A stretch of 64,000 bases of DNA from NCBI RefSeq assembly GCF_006715095.1, contig NZ_VFMO01000001.1, forward strand, positions 2,108,001 through 2,172,000, given 5' to 3'. Both the position numbers and the translations under genes were made by a program. The notes under the pieces were generated by a model. It was given only the letters and a program-made list of their open reading frames with translations, was not told the DNA's origin and made no database searches. Of the stretch, positions 18,331 to 28,127 are shown piece by piece. The stretch is from Yimella lutea. GTDB lineage: Bacteria; Actinomycetota; Actinomycetes; Actinomycetales; Dermatophilaceae. Every line of letters starts with the position of its first letter. The stretch's first letter is position 1.

Positions 18331-19805
18331 GCGAGCGGCAGAAGCTCCACACCGCGGCACTGGTACAACCGGCCGGCGAACGTCGCACGCAGCGCAAGGC
18401 GCGCAAGCACGCCGTATCGAAGATCGAAACCAACGCCCGCAGAATCGACCAAGCAGCCGAACGTGAGCGGGCGGCGGCGCAGCGGGCCGAACGCCGCAAC
18501 ACCACCTACCTCCCTGCCTCTGGCGAAGCAGGCGCTGCGACGCTCAGAACGCCGGGCAGGTTCCGTCTGCCACGCCATCAGGACACCTCCGCGACGCTCG
18601 CTGGCGCGTATCCGTTTCTTGCCGAAGGGGGCATCGGTGCTGACGGGGTGTTCGTCGGCCAAGACCTCTACTCAGGTGGCTCGTTCGTCTACGACCCCTG
18701 GACCCTCTACGCCCGCGGAATGATCACCGCCCCCAACATCGTCCTCGCAGGCATCGTCGGTTCCGGAAAGTCGTCGCTTGCGAAATCCCTCTACACGCGG
18801 TCGATCCCGTTCGGCCGCCGCGTCTACGTCCCCGGCGATCCGAAGGGCGAACACACCGCCGTCGCGGAAGCCGTCGGCGGGCGGGCCATCGTTCTCGGCC
18901 ACGGGCTCCGCAACCGCCTCAACCCCCTCGATGAAGGTCACCGCCCCTCCGGGGTGAGCGACGCGGAATGGACAGCGCAGGTTGCTTCACGCCGCCGTGA
19001 GTTGATAGGTGCGCTTGCGGAGACGGTGCTGGATCGGGTGCTGTCGCCTTTGGAACACACGGCGATCGACCTCGCCCTCCAAGACACTGTCCGATCCTCG
19101 GAGGTGCCGATCCTGCCGATGGTCGTCGACCGTATCCTCGCACCCGACCCGGCAACAGATACGGATGGTCGGCTTGCGGAAGACGGTCGCCTCGTCGGCC
19201 ACGCTCTGCGCCGTCTCGTCGCGGGCGACCTCGCGGGGTTGTTCGATGGGCCATCGACGGTGCGGTTCGACCCGTCACTGCCGATGGTGTCGCTCGATCT
19301 ATCGCGGGTGGCGGAGAACAGCACACTGATCTCCGTGCTGATGACCTGTTCGTCGGCGTGGATGGAGTCGGCGCTGATGGACCCGAATGGTGGGCACCGG
19401 TGGGTGATCTACGACGAAGCCTGGCGACTGATGGCCTACCCAGCACTCCTGAAACGGATGGATGCGCAGTGGCGGCTGGCGCGGCATTACGGGATCGCGA
19501 ACATGCTGATCTTCCACAAACTCACCGACCTCGACAACGTCGGCGACTCCGGTTCAGCCATGCGCGCCCTCGCCAACTCACTGTTGGCGAACGCGGAGAC
19601 ACGGATCATCTACCGGCAAGAACCCGACCAACTCGGCGCCACCGCCGCAGCACTCGGACTCACCGGCACCGAACAGAAACTCCTCCCCGGCCTTGGCACC
19701 GGGCAGGGGCTCTGGCGGATCAAGGAACGATCCTTCGTCGTACAACATCAGCTCCACCCGGCCGAGCTCGCCGCGTTCGACACGACCGCGCGGATGAAGG
19801 GCTAA
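18327..19805 (+). CDS. VirB4-like transfer ATPase
   Basis: 492 residues. Walker A GIVGSGKSSLAKS near residue 145; Walker B in RWVIYDEAWRLM near 360; a C-terminal RecA-like part ending with QLHPAELAAFD. The basic, coiled N-terminus (about 20-75) is rich in Arg and Ala. It powers substrate transport or pilus assembly. It uses a GTG start that overlaps the preceding stop and works with the SCO6880-like protein, which carries the usual N-terminal domain. Confidence 0.9.
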   Translation: MSERQKLHTAALVQPAGERRTQRKARKHAVSKIETNARRIDQAAERERAAAQRAERRNTTYLPASGEAGAATLRTPGRFRLPRHQDTSATLAGAYPFLAEGGIGADGVFVGQDLYSGGSFVYDPWTLYARGMITAPNIVLAGIVGSGKSSLAKSLYTRSIPFGRRVYVPGDPKGEHTAVAEAVGGRAIVLGHGLRNRLNPLDEGHRPSGVSDAEWTAQVASRRRELIGALAETVLDRVLSPLEHTAIDLALQDTVRSSEVPILPMVVDRILAPDPATDTDGRLAEDGRLVGHALRRLVAGDLAGLFDGPSTVRFDPSLPMVSLDLSRVAENSTLISVLMTCSSAWMESALMDPNGGHRWVIYDEAWRLMAYPALLKRMDAQWRLARHYGIANMLIFHKLTDLDNVGDSGSAMRALANSLLANAETRIIYRQEPDQLGATAAALGLTGTEQKLLPGLGTGQGLWRIKERSFVVQHQLHPAELAAFDTTARMKG

Positions 19806-19986
19806 ACGCTTAGGTTCAGGATTTCTGAAGCCTGTTTCCGCGTGATTCCACCAGTCTCGGCCGCTCTGTGGGGTGCTGTGAGGGTGCAAGTTCCCGCTGC
19901 GACCGGCTCAGTTTCGGTGACCAGCTTGGCGTGCGGCTTCGTACCTATCCCTCGATTGATTCGACACGACCGAGGGAGCAACACCG

Positions 19987-21000
19987 ATGGACACGATCAA
20001 CGAGATGGTAGCCGACGAGCGCACCGCGAGAATCATCCTCGCTATCGCTTCCGAACCGGGTGATTCGGTGACGGGGCGGATGATCCGCACCGTCGGCGCA
20101 ACCGAGACCGTCACCCGTGCCGTCGCCAATGAGGTGCCAGCCGGCCCGGATGGCGATACCTGGCAAAGGCGCCTCGCACCACGCATCGACGTAACCCAGG
20201 CACAGCGGGTTATCGCGGAGACCGAGCGCCACGGAATGCGGGTGCTGATCCCCGGCGATGCGGACTGGCCCCTGTCGATCAATGCGCTAGGCGATCACGC
20301 ACCCGTCGCACTCTGGGCGAAAGGAGACACCGCGCTCCTGTCCGGCCCGGTGTGGGACCGCCTCACCGTGACTGGGGCTCGGGCATCCACCGGGTATGGG
20401 GAGCACGTCACGGCGGAGTTGGTGCAGTCAGCGGTGGCAGACTCTCGTGCGGTGCTCTCAGGTGGGGCCTATGGCATCGATGGTGCCGCGCACAGGACCG
20501 CGCTCGCATCGGGTGGTTCCACGGTCGCGGTTCTCGCGGGCGGCATGGACCGCCCGTATCCGGCTGGGCACACTGAGCTCCTGGCACGTGTCGGCACGGA
20601 CGGGCTGTTGTTGTCGGAGTTGCCGCCGGGGGCGGCTCCTACGAAGTGGCGATTCCTGCAACGCGGCAGACTCCTCGCCGCCCTCTCCGGCACCGTCCTC
20701 ATCGCTGAGGCCGGCTACCGTTCGGGATCACTCCACACTGCCGCCCGCGCGATCGAACTTGGCCGTCCTGTCGGCGCGATCCCTGGGCCGCTCACGAGTG
20801 CCGCGTCTGCGGGGTGCCACCGACTGCTGCGTGACGGGCTCGGGTCGATCATCACCGGCTACGACGACATCCGCGAACTGCTCCACGGAGTACGTGACGG
20901 TGCGCATCGTGCAGTGCGGGAGCGGGCAGGACTCGAGGCCGATCCGCTTGATCAGGAGAAGTCGGGTCAGGGGCGGAGATCGCCGGGCCCTGGGTTGTGA
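19987..21000 (+). CDS. dprA: DprA-like DNA-processing protein
   Basis: 337 residues. The Rossmann core is canonical: TGARASTGYGEH, SGGAYGIDGAAHRTAL, AVLAGGMDRPYPAGH, and the IAEAGYRSGSLHTAARA helix. An N-terminal region replaces the usual SAM domain, and a basic tail follows. DprA loads RecA onto incoming single-stranded DNA in transformation. Here it sits within a conjugation operon, between VirB4 and the surface protein, so it may handle the transferred strand or act in element maintenance. GAGGGAG precedes the ATG. Confidence 0.9.
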   Translation: MDTINEMVADERTARIILAIASEPGDSVTGRMIRTVGATETVTRAVANEVPAGPDGDTWQRRLAPRIDVTQAQRVIAETERHGMRVLIPGDADWPLSINALGDHAPVALWAKGDTALLSGPVWDRLTVTGARASTGYGEHVTAELVQSAVADSRAVLSGGAYGIDGAAHRTALASGGSTVAVLAGGMDRPYPAGHTELLARVGTDGLLLSELPPGAAPTKWRFLQRGRLLAALSGTVLIAEAGYRSGSLHTAARAIELGRPVGAIPGPLTSAASAGCHRLLRDGLGSIITGYDDIRELLHGVRDGAHRAVRERAGLEADPLDQEKSGQGRRSPGPGL

Positions 21001-21076
21001 GGGTCTGGGTGGTGCACCTGCTGTGAAGGCGGCCCGGTGTCGGGTTGCTGCTCACCAGAACGTCAGGAGGCATCTC

Positions 21077-24000
21077 GTGTCAGGATCACTCACCCAAATT
21101 CCGCAGCCGGTGGCTGCGCCACCCCCGACCAGGCTCCGACGATGGCTGTCCGTGTTCCTCGCTCTGCTCGTGCTCGCGGGGTCGTTCGCGCTCAGCACGC
21201 AGCCCGCGCATGCGGCGAGTGAGGGCGTCGGCTACTGGTCTGACGGTGCGTTTCTCGGCGCGTACAAGACCGGTGTCGACGGTCGGCAGGCGTACTGCGC
21301 GGATCTCCACGCTGATCCTCCGTATGGGAGTACGGCGGGGCCGGAGCGGATCACGTCGCTGGATTCGCTGTCTCGTCAGCAGCTTGCCGAGATGAACTAT
21401 GTGCTGGACCGGTGGGGGCAGTCCGGTGATGCGAACGTGACGGCTGCGGTGGCGCTGTATGTGTGGTCGGTCGCGAGTCCTGGCATGTACAACTCGCACG
21501 GCATGTCCGGTGACGACTACTACGTCGCCCGCACCCCCGCGTCCGAGCGTGGCACGATCCTCGCAAACCTCTTGACCATGCGGCAGCAGGCGGCGGTGAA
21601 CGCGGTCACGGACCCGTCGTTGTCGCTCGCGCTGGATATGGCGGATCAGTACAACGGCAGCCTCACCGTCAACGCCCACCCCGCATCCCTCACGGGGAGT
21701 GCGTCGCTGACGAATGCGGTGTTCTCGGACGGGGCCTCGACGCGGAACCTCGCTGTCGGTACGCACCCGATCACCGGCACCCCAGCCGACGGAGTGCCGT
21801 CGTACAAGATCGGCGCATCCATGAACATCGCCGCCGCTGGGTACGGGGCCGCGCTTGACCTGTATGCGACGCCTGGGCAGCAGCGTCTCATCGCCGCCGT
21901 CGCAGGCTCTTCCACGGGGCTGTCTGCGCAGGTGGAGTCGCCGGTGATCGACCTGGATTTCCAGCCGGAGATCACCACCCAGGTCGCCTCCCGCTACGTC
22001 GCCGAGGGTGACCCGTTCGTGGATGGACTCACGGTCTCGGAGTCGAAGGGCACCTGGATTCACCTCGACGGAAACCCTATTGAGGTGACCGCTCAAGGCA
22101 CCTTGTATGGGCCGTTCGATGAGCAGCCCACCGAATCGGACACCCCACCCGCCGGTGCTCCCATCGCAGGCACCGAGACGGTGACGCTCACAGGTGCGGG
22201 GTCGTACACGTCGCCCGGCACGATCATCGCGCCCGAGTCGGGGTTCTACACCTGGGTGTGGGCCATCGACAAAGATGCACACGCCGAGATCGCGAAGTAC
22301 CTCACCGACTCGTTCACCGACCGGTTCGGACAGGTCGCCGAGACGTCGGCGGTGCCGTTCCAGCCCGTCGCCGTATCCGAAGCCGACCAGCACCTCGCCA
22401 TCCCCGGCGACGCGCTGACGGACACCATCACCGTGTCCAGCTCGAATGGTGCGTGGTTGAAGAAGGACGGCGCACACATTCCGGTGGTGTTCGAGGGCAC
22501 CGTCTACCAAGTCCCCGGCACCCTACCCCCAGCACAGAACACCGCGATCGACGGCAACGCGGTGCCACTCGGGACCGTCACGGTCACGGCGGACGGCCCT
22601 GGCGTCTACACGTCACCGTCGGTGGTGGCGCCGTCGGGTGGGTTCGTGACCTGGGTGTGGGAGGTCAAGAAGGCCTCGCAGCCGGAGTGGGTGCGCGACT
22701 ACATCGCCGCCGACTGGCAAGACAACTACGGCATCAACGTCGAGACGACATCCGTGCGATGGCCCGTCACGGTGACGTCGTTGATGCGGGAGTACAACGT
22801 GCACCCCGGCGGCCGAGCGTTCGACGTCGTCACCGTCAGCGGGTTCCCGGCAAACCACGGTGACTTCACCGGCGACGGCTACTGGAACGCCGACCTCGAC
22901 GAACTCCGTCACACCGTCTATGGGCCTTTCGCCACGGATGCGGAGCTGGCGGATGATCTCGATCTCACCACCGCGCCGGTGCTCGCGGAGCTCACGACAC
23001 CGGCCAGGAACGGGGTCTACAAGCTCGGGTACACAGATGACGACAAGATCGTGCCCACCGAGCCCGGCTTCTACGTCCTCGTGACGACATTCGAGGGCGA
23101 CGACCGGGTGCAGCCCTACGCATCGTCGCCGACCGATGTGCTCGAACGCTTCTACGTCCCACCCGCCGACACTGAGGTGCCGGTGACGGTGATCACGCAG
23201 GCTACACCGGAGGCGCTCGTCGGTGAACCATTCTCGGACACCGCGCTGGTGCAGGGCACGACAATCCCGGACGGTGCGTACCTGGTGTTCCGCGCCTATG
23301 GGCCGCACCCGGCAGAGGTCGGGGCGGTGTGTGAGTCGCCGTTCTACGGCAGCAACGAGATCCCGGTCACCCAGGCCGGCATCTACCACTCCGGCACCAC
23401 CACCGTCGCGGACCCCGGGAACGTCTACTGGGTCGAAACGCTCTACGCCGCCGACGGCGACGTGATCGCCGAAGGGAAGTGCGGGGCGCCGGGCGAGACG
23501 ACCGTCATCATCGAGCAGCCCGACGACTTGCTCGTGAAGACGAATGCGGTGCCCACTGTCGTGTTGGGTGAGCCGGCGCATGATGTCGCAACTGTCACCG
23601 GCACCGTCCCTGACGGGGCACGGCTCGTGTTCGAGGCGTACCGGCAGCACACCGGTGAGGCGCTGTGCACGGCGGAAGAGCTCGTGTTCACCTCCGCCGT
23701 AATCAACCTCGACGGTCCCGGCGAGTACGCCTCGGACGAGGTGGTCTTCGATGAGATCGGCACCTATTACTGGGTGGAGACCGTAATCGACAAGGACGGC
23801 CTGATCCTGCACCGCGGCCTCTGCAGTGCCCCTGATGAGACCACCACCGTCACCCCAGTGCTGGAGACCCCGGAGGAACCCGGCAAACCGGGTGAACTGG
23901 CGCAGACCGGCGCGGACGGCAACTGGTGGCCGCTCGGACTCGCCGGCGGCCTGATCGCCGCCGTAACCGGCGGGATGCTGCTGTTCGGTCGCCGCCTCGC

Positions 24001-24091
24001 GATCGCCCGCGAACGCAATGGTTACGTCCGTGAAGAGGACGAGGCGTTCGAGGAGTTCAAGGCCCAGTTCGAGGGAGCAAAGGAGGAGTAA
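21077..24091 (+). CDS. Large LAQTG surface protein (sortase substrate), likely mating adhesin
   Basis: 1004 residues from a GTG start with CAGGAGG nine bases upstream. A signal peptide (RLRRWLSVFLALLVLAGSF, ending near AHAA) is followed by a thioester-domain-like front (YKTGVDGRQAYCADLHAD and the later ALYVWSV), then repeated beta-sandwich modules; at least four repeats share GxYTSP or GxYxS and V-x-W-V-E/W. The C-terminus has LAQTG, a membrane helix and a basic tail, the class E sortase signal of high-GC Gram-positives. Position between VirB4 and the coupling protein suggests contact with the recipient cell. Confidence 0.82.
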   Translation: MSGSLTQIPQPVAAPPPTRLRRWLSVFLALLVLAGSFALSTQPAHAASEGVGYWSDGAFLGAYKTGVDGRQAYCADLHADPPYGSTAGPERITSLDSLSRQQLAEMNYVLDRWGQSGDANVTAAVALYVWSVASPGMYNSHGMSGDDYYVARTPASERGTILANLLTMRQQAAVNAVTDPSLSLALDMADQYNGSLTVNAHPASLTGSASLTNAVFSDGASTRNLAVGTHPITGTPADGVPSYKIGASMNIAAAGYGAALDLYATPGQQRLIAAVAGSSTGLSAQVESPVIDLDFQPEITTQVASRYVAEGDPFVDGLTVSESKGTWIHLDGNPIEVTAQGTLYGPFDEQPTESDTPPAGAPIAGTETVTLTGAGSYTSPGTIIAPESGFYTWVWAIDKDAHAEIAKYLTDSFTDRFGQVAETSAVPFQPVAVSEADQHLAIPGDALTDTITVSSSNGAWLKKDGAHIPVVFEGTVYQVPGTLPPAQNTAIDGNAVPLGTVTVTADGPGVYTSPSVVAPSGGFVTWVWEVKKASQPEWVRDYIAADWQDNYGINVETTSVRWPVTVTSLMREYNVHPGGRAFDVVTVSGFPANHGDFTGDGYWNADLDELRHTVYGPFATDAELADDLDLTTAPVLAELTTPARNGVYKLGYTDDDKIVPTEPGFYVLVTTFEGDDRVQPYASSPTDVLERFYVPPADTEVPVTVITQATPEALVGEPFSDTALVQGTTIPDGAYLVFRAYGPHPAEVGAVCESPFYGSNEIPVTQAGIYHSGTTTVADPGNVYWVETLYAADGDVIAEGKCGAPGETTVIIEQPDDLLVKTNAVPTVVLGEPAHDVATVTGTVPDGARLVFEAYRQHTGEALCTAEELVFTSAVINLDGPGEYASDEVVFDEIGTYYWVETVIDKDGLILHRGLCSAPDETTTVTPVLETPEEPGKPGELAQTGADGNWWPLGLAGGLIAAVTGGMLLFGRRLAIARERNGYVREEDEAFEEFKAQFEGAKEE

Positions 24092-24257
24092 CACCAAGCT
24101 GCTGACTCGCTGGCGCCCCTACTATGGCGGGTCAGCACGGGAGGGCACGAACCACCCCCAGGTTCGCGCCCTCCCACCTTTCTGTCCTCTGCGCTCATAG
24201 GCGGCATGGGTGCACCTGCATGGCGATACCCCCGCACTTTTGAGAGAGGACCGCCCT

Positions 24258-24836
24258 GTGACGCCGAAGCCGCGCTACCGCCGCACCCACCCCGACGCTC
24301 GACCCCCGATGGTGCCGGTGCCTTCGAATGGTGGGCCGGTAGTGGTGCCGTTGGTGGAGTTCACCATTAGTGCGGACGGTGCAATGACCGTCACCGTCGA
24401 CGGAACACCGTACCTGCCTGAGCCATTCTCACCGGGCTGGCGGCGCGAATCATTCCCCGCGATTCTCGACACTCTCGCAGCCCGACATCGGACGCCTCTG
24501 CGGGTGCAGGTGCGGGAGACGGACGGGTCGACGTTCACCGACATCATCACCCCGCCACGAGAACGCGCTCTGCCGAGGCCTTGGGACGCACCGGCGCCGG
24601 AGGTGGTGACGCCTCCGGTGGCTGCGGTGCAGTCGGTGCTGCATCAAGTCGCGGGCGCGGGGTTTGTGCCGGGTGAGGATGTCGCGGTCGCGATCATCCA
24701 TACCCGCTCCGATGCCAGCCACGACGGCACAGCCCGAGCCCTCCTCACCACGGAGCAAGCAGCGGCCGCGGTGACGGGTGAAGTGATCCTCCTCGGCCGT
24801 ATCTCCGGCACCCTCGTCGTCAGCAGGCTCCCATGA
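24258..24836 (+). CDS. Transfer-operon protein, unknown
   Basis: 192 residues from a GTG start preceded by GAGAGAGGA. The middle has a small beta domain (VEFTISADGAMTVTVDGTPY) and a second half with VAVAIIHTRSDASHDGTARALL. No membrane segment, no recognised motif. It overlaps the coupling-protein gene by ATGA, so it probably belongs to the same complex, perhaps as an adaptor. Confidence 0.62.
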   Translation: MTPKPRYRRTHPDARPPMVPVPSNGGPVVVPLVEFTISADGAMTVTVDGTPYLPEPFSPGWRRESFPAILDTLAARHRTPLRVQVRETDGSTFTDIITPPRERALPRPWDAPAPEVVTPPVAAVQSVLHQVAGAGFVPGEDVAVAIIHTRSDASHDGTARALLTTEQAAAAVTGEVILLGRISGTLVVSRLP

Positions 24837-26650
24837 GCGCCCCCAGACAGGGCGGGGCGCTCGGGTATGAGCTCGCGAACCTAGGGATCATCACCCTCGT
24901 CGCTGCTGCGGTTCTTGCCGTCATTCTCCGCGTGGCTGGTTCGATCACCGCGTGTGTGACGGGGATCGCGCAGCCGAGCGGTGGCATCGAAGCAGGCCTC
25001 GCCGTACTCCTGCGCCCCGCCGATCCGGGTACTGCGCTCGGTGCCGACGATCTGAATGCCGTCGTCTACTGGATCGTCGCAGGGCTGCTAATCACCGCTG
25101 TTGGTGCGGTGGGTTGGTGGGTGTGGCGAACGTTCCGGGAGCACCACCGACGTACGAAGATCGACCCGTATCGGATTGTCGGGATCGCGACCCGCACCGA
25201 TGTCGCTACCGCCGCTTCGGAAAGGGCGCTGCTGCGTCGCGGCGGGCAACTCCGCCCCTCACTGTCGAAGCCTGACGCAGAAGACGTGGGCTATCTCCTC
25301 GGTGCGTCGCGGGGCGTTGGTGTGTGGGCAAGCGTCGAAGACTCGATCCTGCTGATCGGGCCGCCACGCTCCGGCAAGGGCCTGCACGTCGTGATCAACG
25401 CGATCTTGGATGCTCCCGGCGCCGTCGTCACGACCTCCACCCGCCCGGACAATCTCACCGCCACGCTCACGGCACGCAGCAGCGACGAGCGACCGGTGGC
25501 GGTGTTTGACCCGCAACACCTCGCCGAAGGCGTCCCCGCGGGGCTCCGCTGGTCGCCGATCCGGGGATGCGCAGATCCGTTGACGGCGATGATCCGCGCC
25601 ACCGGCCTCGCCGCCGGCACCGGGCTCTCCGCCGGTGGTGTCGAAGGTGGTGACTTCTGGGAAGGCAAGACTCGCACCGCTCTTCAAGCGCTGCTCCACG
25701 CGGCCGCTCTCGATCACCGCACTCCAGCCGAGTTGTTCCGGTGGACCCTCGATCCTGCCGCAGCGTCGGATGCGGTCGCGATCCTCACCGCGAACCCTAA
25801 TGCTGCGATCGGGTGGGCGGACTCGTTGCAGGCGATGATCGACTCCGACCCCCGCACGAGGGATTCGATCTGGCAAGGCGTCTCCCTCTCGCTCGCTGCC
25901 CTCGCGGACCCGCGCGTGCTCGACGCCGTGAGCCCCGGCCCAGACGAACGGTTTGACCCCGAAGAGTTTCTGCGTAAGCGCGGCACGGTGTATCTCCTGG
26001 CGACGGGCGCGGGGGCGAACAACAGTGCAGCGTTGGTGTCGGCGTTCGTGGAGGACCTCGTCGAAGCAGCCCGCCGCCTCGCCGCCAGATCGCCCGCAGC
26101 ACGCCTCGACCCGCCCCTGCTGCTCGCGCTCGATGAAATCGGGAACCTCGCACCGCTCCCGTCCCTGCCGACGCTGATGGCGGAAGGTGGGGGTACGGGA
26201 ATCACGACGATGCCGGTGTTGCAGTCGCTCGCGCAGGCGCGGGAGAAGTGGTCGGATAACGCTGCCGGGGCGATCTGGGATGCCTCGATCGTGAAGGTCA
26301 TCCTTGGCGGGGCATCCAACAGCCGTGACCTTCAAGACCTCACCACGTTGATCGGGGAACGTGACGAGATCACGGACTCCACCACGATTGGCGACCAGGG
26401 CTCCCGCTCGGCGCAACGCTCCATTCGTCGGGTGTCGATCATGCCGCCTGACGTGATCCGCACGCTCCCATTCGGCACCGGCCTCATCCTGCTTCGCGCA
26501 GCCCCACCCATCGTCGCGAAGCTCCGTGCTTGGACAGGCCGGAAGAACTCCGGCGAGCTGCAGACGCAGCGCCGTGGAGTCGAGGAGCTGCTGCAACACG
26601 GCACGCCTGCGTCGGCCAGCGAGCAGGGGGTTGTGGGCGCACCTGAGTGA
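24833..26650 (+). CDS. VirD4/TraG-type coupling ATPase
   Basis: 605 residues. Two membrane helices at the front (about 15-38 and 68-95), Walker A IGPPRSGKGLH near residue 177, and Walker B LLLALDEIGNLAPLPSLP near 430, followed by GITTMPVLQSLAQAREKW, the VirD4/TraG/TraM-type segment. It should recruit the DNA-relaxase complex and hand it to the channel. The relaxase it should serve was not found in the window. Confidence 0.92.
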   Translation: MSAPRQGGALGYELANLGIITLVAAAVLAVILRVAGSITACVTGIAQPSGGIEAGLAVLLRPADPGTALGADDLNAVVYWIVAGLLITAVGAVGWWVWRTFREHHRRTKIDPYRIVGIATRTDVATAASERALLRRGGQLRPSLSKPDAEDVGYLLGASRGVGVWASVEDSILLIGPPRSGKGLHVVINAILDAPGAVVTTSTRPDNLTATLTARSSDERPVAVFDPQHLAEGVPAGLRWSPIRGCADPLTAMIRATGLAAGTGLSAGGVEGGDFWEGKTRTALQALLHAAALDHRTPAELFRWTLDPAAASDAVAILTANPNAAIGWADSLQAMIDSDPRTRDSIWQGVSLSLAALADPRVLDAVSPGPDERFDPEEFLRKRGTVYLLATGAGANNSAALVSAFVEDLVEAARRLAARSPAARLDPPLLLALDEIGNLAPLPSLPTLMAEGGGTGITTMPVLQSLAQAREKWSDNAAGAIWDASIVKVILGGASNSRDLQDLTTLIGERDEITDSTTIGDQGSRSAQRSIRRVSIMPPDVIRTLPFGTGLILLRAAPPIVAKLRAWTGRKNSGELQTQRRGVEELLQHGTPASASEQGVVGAPE

Positions 26651-26697
26651 CAGAGCACCCCGAACCACGGGGTGCCGACTGTCACGAGGAGTGTCCA

Positions 26698-27162
26698 ATG
26701 GCCATCCACACGCAAGAGTCCCTGTCCGGGTTCATCGCCTCCGAACCCCACCTGTCCTTCACGGAGAAGGGCGATGCGCGCCTGTTCGTGAAGATCGGGC
26801 AGGAACACTACCGTCGCGAAGACGACGGGTCGTTCACGCAGACCGAGACCACCTTCCACGACCTCGTCGCGTTCCGGAAGACCGCCGAACGCGCCCACCA
26901 GCGCTTCGCGAAAGGCGACAAGTTCGTCGCTGAGGGCTACACCCACCGGTACGACCGCACCGACGACAACGGGCAGACGATCAAGGTCGAGGAGTTCGTC
27001 ACGAAGAAGATCGGCCACGACCTCGCCCGCACCCGCTACACCGTCGACCGGCCCCGACGCACCCCAGAATCCGACTCACTCGATGCCGGACTCGAAGACG
27101 CGGCACTGTCACCGGACGCGGCGCGTCGCGCAACCGCTGGTGCCGCTGCGGTTGGGAGGTGA
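26698..27162 (+). CDS. Single-stranded DNA-binding protein-like
   Basis: 154 residues; start at the ATG after CACGAGGAG. OB-fold pattern: LSGFIASEPHLSFTEKGDARLFVKI strands, a beta-hairpin with the aromatic HYRREDDG and the FHDLVAFRKTAERAH strand-helix, then KGDKFVAEGYTHRY. This resembles the SSB-like proteins of conjugative elements rather than the housekeeping SSB; the C-terminus lacks the acidic DDDIPF tip. It likely covers the transferred strand. Confidence 0.8.
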   Translation: MAIHTQESLSGFIASEPHLSFTEKGDARLFVKIGQEHYRREDDGSFTQTETTFHDLVAFRKTAERAHQRFAKGDKFVAEGYTHRYDRTDDNGQTIKVEEFVTKKIGHDLARTRYTVDRPRRTPESDSLDAGLEDAALSPDAARRATAGAAAVGR

Positions 27163-27171
27163 GGGCGAATC

Positions 27172-27777
27172 ATGGTTGATGAACTGCCAGACACGGGCGA
27201 AGTCGATCCGGATGAGATCGCGGAGGACGAGTTCGATGAAAGCTACGACCCCGACACCACCGATGGCGCGGACGAGGAGGATCAGGCGGGGCCTCCGGGG
27301 CCGGTGAATTGGAATCTCCTCACCGCTGATGCCGCAGAGGACGAATGGCTCGCGCTCAACGAATGGGTGCACTGGCTCCGCCACACTTACGGCCTCCCCG
27401 TCGCCGTCTGCCCGCCGTTCTGGCACCGCCACCCCGAGCTGGTGTGGGAGCTGTCCGCGCTGCACATCCACTGGCTATGCGCGATCCACCCCGAAGCCAA
27501 AGGCTCCGCCATGCTCGTCTGGCATCGCGACTTCACCGAAGCTCAAGAACGACTCCGACACTGGACCGCCGCCTGCGGCACCCGCCTGAACACCGACCGC
27601 CCCACACGTCGCATCGCCTGGCCTGGCGAACTCGACACCGATCCTATCGAAGACACCGTCATCCCGAACCGGGAGGAAGACTTCGTGGATTACATGCACG
27701 CCGACGTGGAAGCGCGCCGGCGTGCCGAGGATCAGTTCATCGCAGGTCTCGTGCTGAGCACGGGAGAAGTGCCATGA
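27172..27777 (+). CDS. DUF4913 protein
   Basis: 201 residues. An acidic N-terminal 45 residues lead into the DUF4913 core with LNEWVHWLRHTYGL, CPPFWHRHPELVWELSALH and the AMLVWHRDF strand. The family is common in actinobacterial conjugative elements, directly before small basic proteins or relaxases, but has no proven role. ATGA overlap with the next gene. Confidence 0.8.
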   Translation: MVDELPDTGEVDPDEIAEDEFDESYDPDTTDGADEEDQAGPPGPVNWNLLTADAAEDEWLALNEWVHWLRHTYGLPVAVCPPFWHRHPELVWELSALHIHWLCAIHPEAKGSAMLVWHRDFTEAQERLRHWTAACGTRLNTDRPTRRIAWPGELDTDPIEDTVIPNREEDFVDYMHADVEARRRAEDQFIAGLVLSTGEVP

Positions 27778-27965
27778 GCAGGCGTGCAAGGCGGCGCGGT
27801 GAGGATCGACGCTTCACCGTTGAGGTGGTGCCGCGCAACCAGCCTGATCTGCACAAGCTCGCCCAAGTGTTCCTCGGCATGGCCATCAGCAGAGCACAGG
27901 CAGACGACGAAGCCGCGCGGGATGCCGCTGATCCTGGGCGTTCTGAGCCAGACAACGTAGAATAG
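27774..27965 (+). CDS. Small basic protein, unknown
   Basis: 63 residues, overlapping DUF4913 by four bases. The Arg-rich front (MSRRARRRGEDRR) suggests nucleic-acid binding; the helical remainder ends acidic. No family recognised. It is the last gene before the recombinase. Confidence 0.5.
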   Translation: MSRRARRRGEDRRFTVEVVPRNQPDLHKLAQVFLGMAISRAQADDEAARDAADPGRSEPDNVE

Positions 27966-28127
27966 AACCCGACGCCACGGTCTTCCCAGGCCGGGTGCGC
28001 AGTCTCTTTGCCCTTGTGGCTTACCCCGGTTTTCTCCCGGCGGACGTGTTTCCCGTTTACGAGTCGCACCGCGTGACGCTTCGCCGTCGCGTTGGCTCCC
28101 ACCCTTCGGTGAGAGGAAACACGACTC
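27966..28127 (+). promoter_or_regulatory. Leader of the serine recombinase gene
   Basis: 162 bases without a gene. It holds GAGTCGCACC at 28061-28070, one exact plus-strand copy of the GTCGCACC motif that recurs in the neighbouring block, and a GTGAGAGGA ribosome site before the ATG at 28128. The motif may be a chance match here. Confidence 0.4.

Noticed and set aside
20396..21076. N-terminal extension of the surface protein frame back into dprA
   Set aside because: Overlaps the well-supported dprA frame; a good ribosome site and signal peptide fix the start at 21077.
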